DNA of 6,349 bases from Candidatus Bathyarchaeota archaeon (lineage in GTDB: Archaea; Thermoproteota; Bathyarchaeia; 40CM-2-53-6; FEN-987). The DNA is taken from positions 609 through 6,957 of the forward strand of contig PMBQ01000139.1 of assembly GCA_003152955.1 (NCBI GenBank), in the 5' to 3' direction. A model generated the notes under the pieces. That model saw only the letters and a list, made by a program, of their open reading frames with translations, ran no database searches and was not told where the DNA came from. A program made the position numbers and the translations under genes. This document shows positions 1 through 5,240 of the stretch, piece by piece. Numbering within the stretch: the first letter of the stretch is position 1; each line of letters opens with the position of its first letter.

Positions 1-2580
1 CTGGCCGAGGGTGTTGAAGACTGACAACTGCACAGTTGTCTTGTGGGGCAGACCGTAGCGGATCGTCGTCGAGGGGTTAAAGGGGTTGGGATAGTTCTGC
101 ATGAGCTGGAACACCTTCGGCGCCACCTCCGCCACATCCAACACCGTAACATTCACGATCACACTCTGCGTGTAGTGTACAGTCCCATCCAGATCCTGCT
201 GCTTCAACCGGTAGCTGTAGCTGCCCGCCTTCGCAATGCTCTTGTCTACGTAACTGTATGTCTGCGGCTCAACCGTCGTGCCTTTGCCTGCAATGAAGGC
301 ATTGGCGAGGTCGGCGAAGCCCGCGTCACTCTCCAGCTTTCGCTGTACCGTGTACCCGTAGTTGTTTACCTCACTCGCCGTCTTCCATTCCAGTTGGACT
401 CCCTGACCACTCACGCCAACCTGTGCCGTGAAGCTCGTCAGCGTCACCGACAGGACAATGTTGTCCAGAGAATTCGAGTAACCACTCGCATCCGTGATCT
501 CCGTGTTCAATCCTCCCACGTAGGCATTCACCTTTGTGTACGGATCAGATGCATTCTTCCACGCAATATTCGGCTTCTCCGTCATCACAAACGGCACACT
601 GCTCGTCAGCCGGAACCGGCCAACTCGTACCCCCGGCGTCACGCCAATCACCGTTCCGTTTCCTGACCCTGGAGGTGTCTTTGCCGCAATCCGCAATTCG
701 TTTCCCGCTACCGAGAATCCCGTCGGCTTCTGTGTATCGTTCAACTCCGACGACCCGCTCACCATCGACAGGCTGATCGTACCTGCCGTGATGGCCGTGT
801 TGTACGTCAAAATCGACTGGAGGGTTGCCAACTCGAATGTCGTCTCTCCCATACGTACAAGATCCATGTCGAACTCGTATGTCGTGGCACTGCTCACTGC
901 ATAGTTCAGCAGCGATACCTGGTACCGCGGATTCTGGCCCAACGCTCCCGTCCTTTCATACGCTCCGATGTCAGGAATGCTATCAATCGAATTGCCACCG
1001 AGGTCTCGCGTATATCCAAGACTCGTTCCCGCGTTGATAGCGGGAGAACCAGAGCGCAGGCGAAAGTCATGCGCGGCGGTATCAGTAAAGAGAGGATCAG
1101 CGTTTACAGAATGAGCGTCCAAACCCGACGCACTCAAATACCCCGCCCAGGTACGAGGAACAAAACCACCCCACCAGATGAAGTTCCCTCCTGCCGAGTG
1201 ATAGACGAGATTGTAGTCCGACGTGTCTTTTTTAGTCACGCCAGTTGTAAAGATGTCTATTTCTGGGTTTCCATTTTGGGCTATGATGTTGTTCTTAATG
1301 TTCATCACTCCATGCGTAGACTGTAAATCAATCCCACTGCCGATATTCCCGAAGAAGGTATTATTGTAAACATTCCCCGTCGCATTCGTGTCGCCGCTCC
1401 AGAATCCTTTACCATTATGATAAGCGACATTGTACCGGATGGTGTTGTTAGTACTCTTGTAAATGACGAATCCTGCACCGGCATTGTTATAGGCGGTATT
1501 GTACTGAACGATGCTATTGTGCGTGTAATCGTCCATCTGGATTCCCGTGCCTTCCAATGTACTAGCCGGAAGCATGGAACAAGTTCCATAGATTGTATTG
1601 TACTCAAAGGTATTGCTGTCGGGATATGCGGTATTATTCGCTGCCCACGAAGAGATACCATGATACCGCAGGGGAAGATTCCATGAGTTGTTGTAGACAA
1701 GATTGTGCGATATGGTTGATTTAGTAACTTGATAGGTTAGTATGATCCCGTGAATTCGAGACTGATACACGGTGTCATAAGTAACCGTACATGAACTTAG
1801 AACCTTCGCTGCGTCAGCTCCTTGAAGGTTTATTCCAACATCTCCGGCATTGAATACGGTACAGTTTTTGATGACAACATTGCTTGCTGGGGTAGTGCTC
1901 AATTCGACATCCACCCCACGATACGCCGTATTGCATACTGTTAGTCCGTCAATCGTGACATAGGAACGACCTTGAATAAGAATCCCCGCCCCGGTGTTCT
2001 CGTTGCTTGCATAGGCAACTTGCATCGTGTGAGTGTCAGGGTCAGCCCCGTCTCTCGCCCAGACGAAAGCTGTATCTCCATTCACTGCAAAACATCCGGC
2101 TGTCGCCCCAGAAAATGTCGTGGCAACATCAGTGTCAAAGTCAACATAGGTGAGTAAGGTATTGTCCTCTACAACAACCCTCGGAGGATTAGCGAACACG
2201 GCTTGATAGATAGCGGCTGAATTAAGTGCCCATCCCATAGAGACTACCGAACCATTGATGATTGGCTTTGCTCCCAATCCATAGGATCCAAATATAATAT
2301 GGTTTCCTGCAGCTCCACTTGAGGGGATTACCAGATTTTCTCGCCAGCTCTGACTGCGCCTAAACAGTACCTTCTCACCGGGGAGGAAAACACTGCGATT
2401 TACCTTTGATATAGTCTTCCAAGCAAGCGATTCTGACCTACCTGAATTCGCATCCGAACCATTAACCGCGTCAATGAAGTAGGAGGTTTGCGCCGAGGCG
2501 AATTGCTGGGTGATCAAAACTAGCAGGGGAACGATCCTTCTCAGCCACCCGAGCAACTTGCCTGCCTTTGTTCCAGACAT
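1..2580 (-). CDS. Secreted right-handed beta-helix protein with T9SS-type C-terminal sorting domain (3' end off window)
   Basis: One uninterrupted frame of 860 codons runs from ATG at 2580 to the left edge with no stop, so the C-terminus is missing. Residues 1-31 form a signal peptide: basic start, hydrophobic LLVLITQQF, then ASA before Q31. Residues 34-110 ([22 protein letters not shown], then an SSG-AGN-IIFGSYG segment) match the N-terminal part of pectate-lyase-like beta-helix proteins. About 200-470 is rich in Asn/Tyr ladder repeats such as YNNTFFGN and [11 protein letters not shown]. Residues 494-542 ([23 protein letters not shown]) resemble the closing segment of many such helices. About 545-700 looks like an unassigned beta-sandwich, and 703-815 is fibronectin III-like. 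[12 protein letters not shown] at 829-840 opens the sorting/FlgD-like Ig domain that directs export by T9SS in Bacteroidota and relatives. The product is probably a surface or extracellular polysaccharide-binding or -degrading protein; no catalytic residue can be assigned. A GGAG lies 5 nt before the ATG. Confidence 0.93.
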   Translation of the reverse strand, partial: MSGTKAGKLLGWLRRIVPLLVLITQQFASAQTSYFIDAVNGSDANSGRSESLAWKTISKVNRSVFLPGEKVLFRRSQSWRENLVIPSSGAAGNHIIFGSYGLGAKPIINGSVVSMGWALNSAAIYQAVFANPPRVVVEDNTLLTYVDFDTDVATTFSGATAGCFAVNGDTAFVWARDGADPDTHTMQVAYASNENTGAGILIQGRSYVTIDGLTVCNTAYRGVDVELSTTPASNVVIKNCTVFNAGDVGINLQGADAAKVLSSCTVTYDTVYQSRIHGIILTYQVTKSTISHNLVYNNSWNLPLRYHGISSWAANNTAYPDSNTFEYNTIYGTCSMLPASTLEGTGIQMDDYTHNSIVQYNTAYNNAGAGFVIYKSTNNTIRYNVAYHNGKGFWSGDTNATGNVYNNTFFGNIGSGIDLQSTHGVMNIKNNIIAQNGNPEIDIFTTGVTKKDTSDYNLVYHSAGGNFIWWGGFVPRTWAGYLSASGLDAHSVNADPLFTDTAAHDFRLRSGSPAINAGTSLGYTRDLGGNSIDSIPDIGAYERTGALGQNPRYQVSLLNYAVSSATTYEFDMDLVRMGETTFELATLQSILTYNTAITAGTISLSMVSGSSELNDTQKPTGFSVAGNELRIAAKTPPGSGNGTVIGVTPGVRVGRFRLTSSVPFVMTEKPNIAWKNASDPYTKVNAYVGGLNTEITDASGYSNSLDNIVLSVTLTSFTAQVGVSGQGVQLEWKTASEVNNYGYTVQRKLESDAGFADLANAFIAGKGTTVEPQTYSYVDKSIAKAGSYSYRLKQQDLDGTVHYTQSVIVNVTVLDVAEVAPKVFQLMQNYPNPFNPSTTIRYGLPHKTTVQLSVFNTLGQ

Positions 2581-2585
2581 ATCAA

Positions 2586-2589
2586 CTCC
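2586..2589 (-). promoter_or_regulatory. Ribosome binding site of the beta-helix gene
   Basis: On the minus strand GGAG sits 5 nt before the ATG at 2580, inside CTTGGAGTTGATATG. It supports this start, and the signal peptide begins directly at this ATG. Confidence 0.6.
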
Positions 2590-2651
2590 AAGTTGAATCA
2601 ATCCTAGTTGTTGCCGCCAGATCGCCTCAATGACCACAAAGATCTTGTAGT

Positions 2652-2680
2652 ATTAAAACGCAAAGCAACAATAATGTTAA
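2652..2680 (-). promoter_or_regulatory. Candidate sigma70-like promoter for the beta-helix gene
   Basis: Minus strand: TTAACA at 2675-2680 (5 of 6 to TTGACA), a 17-bp spacer, then TTTAAT at 2652-2657 (5 of 6 to TATAAT). Predicted transcription would start near 2645 and leave a leader of about 65 nt. Bacteroidota primary sigma factors often prefer a TTTG / TAnnTTTG pattern, and the region is AT-rich, so this could be chance. Confidence 0.35.
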
Positions 2681-2812
2681 GAATTTTGCGAAGTGTCATA
2701 TCCGGATGCCCAATATAAACCGAAAATGAACTCCATTGTCAAGTTCTTACAATGCTCTCTGTGAACACACCCTCGGCCCAAGACAATTTGCGCCGTTAAA
2801 AGGAGGTCTCCC

Positions 2813-2938
2813 ATGGCACGACAAACGACTAAGGGAACAGAATCACTCCTCATTCGTAGGCATAGAATGCAAACACTATGCCACTGGAATCGGCGTTTTA
2901 TGGATATGCAGGAGTGTAGGCAGGGGGATGATGTATGA
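2813..2938 (+). CDS. Possible small protein, 41 aa, unrecognised
   Basis: ATG at 2813 is preceded by AAAAGGAGGT, with a perfect AGGAGG core at 2801-2806 and a 6-nt gap to the start. It is the best Shine-Dalgarno in the window. The ORF has 41 codons ending TGA at 2936-2938. The product starts MARQTTKGTESLL and is strongly basic in the middle (RRHR, NRRF), with two Cys and one His-Trp pair; it has no membrane segment or signal peptide. I recognise no family. It could be a true small protein, a leader peptide, or the 5' end of a gene whose remainder has decayed. The ribosome binding site is the main support; codon use cannot be judged at this length. Confidence 0.28.
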   Translation: MARQTTKGTESLLIRRHRMQTLCHWNRRFMDMQECRQGDDV

Positions 2939-2949
2939 ACTGGGGTAAC

Positions 2950-2990
2950 AAATGAAGAAAAGAAGAAGAAAAAGGATGGAAGGAGAAGGG
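2950..2990 (+). repeat. Polypurine tract
   Basis: A 41-nt stretch is purine except for single T residues at 2953 and 2977. It is made of GAA/AAG/GGA steps and so has strong strand asymmetry. It may be simple-sequence drift, or may affect structure or translation nearby. Confidence 0.7.
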
Positions 2991-3065
2991 TACTCGGAGA
3001 CGCGTGAAGGCTTGAGATATATGAGCGCAACTGTAACCCCGTACTCGCACGTGGATCGTGGATAA
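2952..3065 (+). CDS. Doubtful small basic ORF, 37 aa
   Basis: ATG at 2952 begins MKKRRRKRMEGEG and ends TAA at 3063-3065. The basic start arises from a polypurine tract (2950-2990), which would give Lys/Arg/Glu in any reading, so the composition is weak evidence for a protein. There is only a poor GGGG ribosome-binding candidate upstream. It lies 13 nt after the stop of the 41-aa ORF, so the two could be an operon or pieces of one frameshifted gene. I consider it more likely noncoding. Confidence 0.12.
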   Translation: MKKRRRKRMEGEGYSETREGLRYMSATVTPYSHVDRG

Positions 3066-3154
3066 CGGGACTCAGAGCTGGTGTTGCACGATGGCGGGCC
3101 GAGCAAGTGCATCAGTCAAGAATCACGGGCGATCGCGACTTGTCATGGAATTCG

Positions 3155-3177
3155 GTTGACCAACTGCCAAGGTCAAC
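3155..3177. repeat. Inverted repeat GTTGACC-N9-GGTCAAC
   Basis: Perfect 7-bp arms at 3155-3161 and 3171-3177 are separated by 9 bp and end 6 nt before the GTG proposed as start of the small gene at 3184. Arm centres are 16 bp apart, between one and two helical turns, so a dimeric regulator site is possible. In RNA it would be a 7-bp stem with a 9-nt loop close to the start codon. The role is inferred from position only. Confidence 0.45.
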
Positions 3178-3183
3178 TTCGAG

Positions 3184-3369
3184 GTGCTTGCGAAGGCTCC
3201 CAATCCTGCACCACAATCGCATGATATTCCCTTCGAAGTCCCTGATGACGGTTTCAAGGAGCTGATGCGACGGTGCATTCAGGAGGCGGTGGACATCGTG
3301 AAAGACATCAACACGAATTCATGGCAGAATGAAGACGTGCGGAGCATTGCCTTAACCATGTTTGTTTAG
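3184..3369 (+). CDS. Small protein of unknown function, about 61 aa
   Basis: The frame is open from 3160 to TAG at 3367-3369. GTG at 3184 is the first usable start (61 aa). An internal ATG at 3265, with AAGGAG 3 nt upstream, would give only 34 aa. The protein-like sequence has a Pro-rich N-terminus (APNPAPQ), then VPDDGFKELMRRCIQEAVDIV, which reads as an amphipathic helix, then a polar segment, and ends RSIALTMFV. I recognise no family. The best evidence for expression is the intrinsic terminator 30 nt after the stop on the same strand. In-frame codons upstream of a TGA at 3157 start at ATG 3091 and could be a lost 5' part. There is no good Shine-Dalgarno at the GTG. It could be an intact small gene or the 3' end of a decayed larger one. 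Confidence 0.45.
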   Translation: MLAKAPNPAPQSHDIPFEVPDDGFKELMRRCIQEAVDIVKDINTNSWQNEDVRSIALTMFV

Positions 3370-3392
3370 AGAGCAAGGGCATGAAATAGAGT

Positions 3393-3426
3393 AGGAGGAG
3401 GCCCGGGTATGCTGGGCCTTCTTTTT
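3393..3426 (+). terminator. Intrinsic terminator
   Basis: AGGCCC (3399-3404) pairs with GGGCCT (3414-3419) around a 9-nt loop. The stem can extend through G-U and A-U pairs into flanking GGAG/TTCTTTTT, and a T run follows at 3419-3426. The T run is on the plus strand only, so it ends transcripts of the small gene stopping at 3369 and not those of the leftward methyltransferase. Confidence 0.75.
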
Positions 3427-3731
3427 AATGTGTTGACGCATATCCCACTAGTCAGGTGCAGCCGATTGATTGAGGAGCCAGGCGTTGTGCCCTCGTTATA
3501 TCTGGAATCGTCCTCTTCGCGAGGACACCGCTGTAAGGCGTGCAACACATCACATAGCCGCCGTCAATCCCCAAAGGCGTTTGGTCGGCCACAGGGCTGA
3601 CCTCACGATGCAATGGGCCACGCAGCGCCGGTCGGGGTAGTGAGTCAAAGAACAGTCTGTCATCTGCAAAGCCGACTGCGCTTCGCAACGGGAGATCTCT
3701 CTTTATCTTGACTCTCTCCTTTATAAGGATG
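3427..3731. other. Non-coding stretch between terminator and methyltransferase gene
   Basis: No gene is recognised. The only ORFs are short, start poorly and resemble nothing known. The part 3590-3700 is GC-richer than the AT-rich methyltransferase gene beside it and holds several short inverted repeats (the GAGATCTC palindrome; CAGTC/GACTG). A perfect hairpin lies at 3510-3526. There is no clear terminator for the methyltransferase. The base composition suggests DNA of different history from the gene beside it, possibly a dispersed intergenic repeat. Confidence 0.5.
3510..3526. repeat. Short perfect hairpin
   Basis: GTCCTC (3510-3515) and GAGGAC (3521-3526) form a 6-bp stem with loop TTCGC. 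No T run follows on either strand, so it is not an evident terminator. Confidence 0.5.
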
Positions 3732-4526
3732 TTAGGCTATTCTTTTCGCAAATATATTCAATTGCAGGTCCATTCCTAGTTGAAGCCTTTCCTCCGTCAA
3801 TGGGCGAGGAGAGCAGAATTGCGTATGGATATAATACCTGAAACCATTTGATGTAAACTTTTCTAGAATGGCACTCAAAGTTTGTTCTGAATCCTTAAAA
3901 GAATGATACTCAACAAATATCTGCGACACGTCTTTCAATTTTTCACACGAGCAAATCACATTTGTTTCAGCCCCTTCAATGTCCATCTTAAGGAAGTCAG
4001 TAGGTTCGCTGATAAGATCGTCAAGATGAATAGGTTCTACCTCTACAGTTTCTTTGCTCTTTTCGAGTGGGAAAATTCGACCGCCATCCGCTCCCTGTCG
4101 GTAGAATTTAATTGATGCTCTATTACCTGAAACGGCCTTGTTAATAAGTGCAACATCTTGATATTCCCTGCATCTAATATTCCCTTCCAACAATTCAAAT
4201 ATCTTGGGATCGGCCTCGACTCCAATAATTCTTGCCTTAGGATAGAGCGACTTGAAATAGACAATGCTTGTTCCGTAATTCGAACCACAGTCTAAAATGA
4301 CACATCGTTCCTTAAGGGACTCAAACCTATATATCTTTCTTAAGAAGATCTCTTGAAAGCTATAATAAAATGATGAGGAATCAGCAATCTTGAAATCATG
4401 ACCAAGCAAGTCGACAACAACTTCCTTGAAGCGTGGCACTTCTAATAGATACCCATATTGGGATGTTTGGATACGAGTAATTGTTAGACCAAGCTTCCGC
4501 AAAATTCGTTGGACCATTGACTTCAT
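3732..4526 (-). CDS. FkbM-family SAM-dependent methyltransferase
   Basis: 264 aa, a usual length for this family (Methyltransf_21). The Rossmann-type SAM motif is VILDCGSNYGT at 76-86, followed by the acidic motif GVEADP at 102-107 that ends strand beta-2. LKMDIEGAE at 179-187 and FVEYH at 204-208 are hallmark FkbM motifs. There is no signal peptide or membrane helix, so the protein is cytoplasmic. FkbM enzymes O-methylate hydroxyls of sugars, polyketides or similar; the substrate here is unknown. A nearby glycosyltransferase suggests a sugar in a surface polysaccharide. AAGGAG lies 5-6 nt before ATG 4526 and supports the start; a further Met at residue 4 is less well placed. The gene is AT-rich and complete. 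An IS21-family end lies 51 nt upstream and its outward promoter points at this gene, so current expression may depend on the insertion. Confidence 0.93.
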   Translation of the reverse strand: MKSMVQRILRKLGLTITRIQTSQYGYLLEVPRFKEVVVDLLGHDFKIADSSSFYYSFQEIFLRKIYRFESLKERCVILDCGSNYGTSIVYFKSLYPKARIIGVEADPKIFELLEGNIRCREYQDVALINKAVSGNRASIKFYRQGADGGRIFPLEKSKETVEVEPIHLDDLISEPTDFLKMDIEGAETNVICSCEKLKDVSQIFVEYHSFKDSEQTLSAILEKFTSNGFRYYIHTQFCSPRPLTEERLQLGMDLQLNIFAKRIA

Positions 4527-4531
4527 AGACT

Positions 4532-4537
4532 CTCCTT
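4532..4537 (-). promoter_or_regulatory. Ribosome binding site of the methyltransferase gene
   Basis: On the minus strand AAGGAG is followed by AGTCT and the ATG at 4526, giving a 5-nt gap. This picks Met1 over the Met at residue 4. Confidence 0.65.
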
Positions 4538-4553
4538 ATTCATAGGCCTAACA

Positions 4554-4582
4554 ATAATTAGATTGATCCCCATAAGTGTTAA
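4554..4582 (-). promoter_or_regulatory. Possible hybrid promoter: -35 in IS end, -10 in flank
   Basis: The last six bases of the IS end read TTAACA on the minus strand (4577-4582, 5 of 6 to TTGACA). A 17-bp spacer leads to AATTAT at 4554-4559 in the flanking DNA (4 of 6 to TATAAT). A start near 4547 would give a leader of about 20 nt for the methyltransferase gene. Outward -35 boxes at right ends are known in the IS21 family. The -10 is weak, and the stronger promoter at 4634-4662 competes as an explanation. Confidence 0.25.
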
Positions 4583-4633
4583 TTCCCCTTGAGAACTGAC
4601 CCACCTTTCCCAACAAAATTTACCCAGCGTGAG

Positions 4634-4662
4634 AACATAGCGATTTAGGCTGTGCCGGTCAA
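4634..4662 (-). promoter_or_regulatory. Outward sigma70-like promoter in the IS right end
   Basis: Minus strand: TTGACC at 4657-4662 (5 of 6), 17-bp spacer, TATGTT at 4634-4639 (4 of 6). It lies between the istB stop (4689) and the IS end (4577) and points out of the element toward the methyltransferase start at 4526, with a predicted leader of about 100 nt. The -35 is inside a perfect 7-bp inverted repeat (4654-4669). The same arrangement occurs in the other IS21 end in this window. Confidence 0.45.
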
Positions 4663-4669
4663 GACCGGC
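4654..4669. repeat. Perfect inverted repeat in IS end
   Basis: GCCGGTC (4654-4660) and GACCGGC (4663-4669) are separated by only AA. It covers the candidate -35 box. No T run follows, so it is more likely a protein or DNA-structure signal than a terminator. Confidence 0.6.
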
Positions 4670-4688
4670 GGTGATCAATGATAGCAGT

Positions 4689-5017
4689 TCATGATGGTGT
4701 CGTTGTGTCTGTGGCTTCCGGTGTGGCAGAGTTGGTCTGCCTTCGAGCAGGGGGAGCGTTGTCGTGATCGAGTAGGGCTTTCATGCGGTAGCTTTTGTCC
4801 TGGATGAAGAACGGATAGGAGTGATGAAGCAAGCGGTCAAGGATGGCGGTGGCAATGACATCATCCAAGAAGATCTCGCCCCACTGCTCGGGTGCCTTGT
4901 TCGAGGTCACGATGATAGAGCTTTTCCCTCTCTGCCTATATTGGTGATGATCTGGAAGAAGAGCAAGGTGGTCTTCTTGGAGAGCTCAACGTAGCCTACT
5001 TCGTCGACTAATGTTGC
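4689..5017 (-). pseudogene. istB: istB fragment (IS21-family helper ATPase), frameshifted, 5' truncated
   Basis: IstB is the AAA+ helper that directs the IS21 transposase IstA. Reading leftward from about 5017, the frame gives ATLVDEVGYVELSKKT and then LLFFQIITN; VDEVGY is the Walker B motif. A net 1-nt loss (or 2-nt gain) near 4940-4942 shifts the frame, which resumes as YRQRGKSSIIVTSNKAPEQW and continues with AILDRLLHHS and SYRMK to TGA at 4689-4691. These are the sensor and C-terminal motifs of IstB. About 110 of roughly 250 codons survive; the Walker A region is absent. The 73-codon GTG-started ORF at 4689-4910 is only the tail of this broken gene. The last about 20 residues (Ala/Thr/Pro-rich) are specific to this copy. 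Confidence 0.85.
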
Positions 5018-5028
5018 GCACAACATTA
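5009..5028. repeat. Palindrome at the head-to-head istB junction
   Basis: TAATGTTG (5009-5016), CGCA, CAACATTA (5021-5028): perfect 8-bp arms. Each arm is the start of a surviving istB fragment running outward, minus strand to the left and plus strand to the right. Confidence 0.8.
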
Positions 5029-5058
5029 ATTGACGAACTCGGCTATCTGTCTCTGACT
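5020..5058 (+). pseudogene. istB: Tiny istB Walker-B fragment in opposite orientation
   Basis: On the plus strand the codons from 5026 read LIDELGYLSLT, matching the Walker B segment of IstB and aligning with VDEVGY of the minus-strand fragment. Over the 25 bases starting CAACATTA the two fragments agree at 21 positions in inverted orientation. After 5058 the frame continues VGN and stops, and no further IstB homology is seen. The piece is short, so a chance match is possible, but the motif, frame and shared junction argue for a second, diverged istB copy. Confidence 0.55.
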
Positions 5059-5240
5059 GTAGGAAATTGAACTTGCGTCAAATGAATATCATGCGTGATT
5101 GGAAAATTGCATTGCGCGAATATATCGCGAATTATTTTCAAGATGTTGTGAGTTTGAATACAAAATGAAAAATGGTAGTCATCGATTGTGGAATGTCGGC
5201 AGACTACAGCTGATTCGTTCATGCAACAATAAAACCAAAA
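5059..5240 (+). other. AT-rich spacer, possible truncated 3' gene end (5061-5168)
   Basis: A frame open across the junction reads RKLNLRQMNIMRDWKIALRE and on to TGA at 5166-5168. Starting at ATG 5082 it would be 28 aa. Its composition is protein-like and AT-rich like the glycosyltransferase, so it may be the tail of a neighbour gene truncated by the IS rearrangement. No family can be named. A short inverted repeat, CGCGA-ATATA-TCGCG, lies at 5115-5129. From 5169 to 5240 I see no clear promoter or ribosome binding site for the glycosyltransferase. Confidence 0.3.

Larger units (their letters stand above)
2581..3183. other. Gene-poor intergenic stretch (about 600 nt)
   Basis: No family is recognisable here in any frame. 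Contents: the upstream region of the leftward beta-helix gene (2581-2700), a 41-codon ORF with a strong ribosome binding site (2813-2938), a 37-codon basic ORF in a purine-rich tract (2952-3065), and an inverted repeat (3155-3177). Longer ORFs on either strand across 2677-3112 have low-complexity, unlikely proteins such as runs of Phe/Leu/Ser opposite the purine tract. The area may be a decayed gene or a regulatory/spacer region. Confidence 0.6.
4577..5020 (-). mobile_element. IS21-family remnant: right end plus 3' part of istB
   Basis: The right end starts with TGTTAATTCCCCTTGAGAAC at 4577 and continues CTGACCCACC, the layout of IS21-family termini (TG start, repeated CCC-rich blocks). Related blocks recur inside (TTTACCCAG with GAGAAC repeated near 4590 and 4631). 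Next come an outward promoter, a hairpin at 4654-4669 and the 3' part of istB. The 5' part of istB, istA and the left end are absent: homology stops at the palindrome at 5009-5028. No target duplication can be tested because the other end is gone. The element is dead and differs in sequence from the IS at the right edge. Confidence 0.8.

Noticed and set aside
43..666. 207-codon plus-strand ORF rich in Arg/His
   Set aside because: It lies antisense to the in-frame C-terminal domains of the beta-helix gene, has an Arg/His/Leu-rich composition typical of antisense readings of GC-rich coding DNA, and has no recognisable motif.
536..904. Plus-strand ORF of 122 codons
   Set aside because: Antisense to the same gene and without any family signature; the minus-strand frame is continuous here and gives a clear domain structure.
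1305..1700. Minus-strand ORF of 131 codons
   Set aside because: It overlaps the beta-helix gene in another frame of the same strand. The real frame carries the Asn-ladder repeats through this region.
2677..3030. Minus-strand ORF of 117 codons
   Set aside because: Its Phe/Ser-rich core is just the complement of the polypurine tract; there is no ribosome binding site or family signal.
3452..3688. Minus-strand ORF of 78 codons after the methyltransferase gene
   Set aside because: It begins at a TTG without a ribosome binding site, spans inverted repeats, and encodes nothing recognisable.
4564..4577. Extending the left IS boundary to TGATCCCCATAAG at 4564
   Set aside because: It has a CCCC block like the terminal repeats, but TGTTAATTCC... 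followed by CTGACCCACC from 4577 fits IS21-family tips much better.
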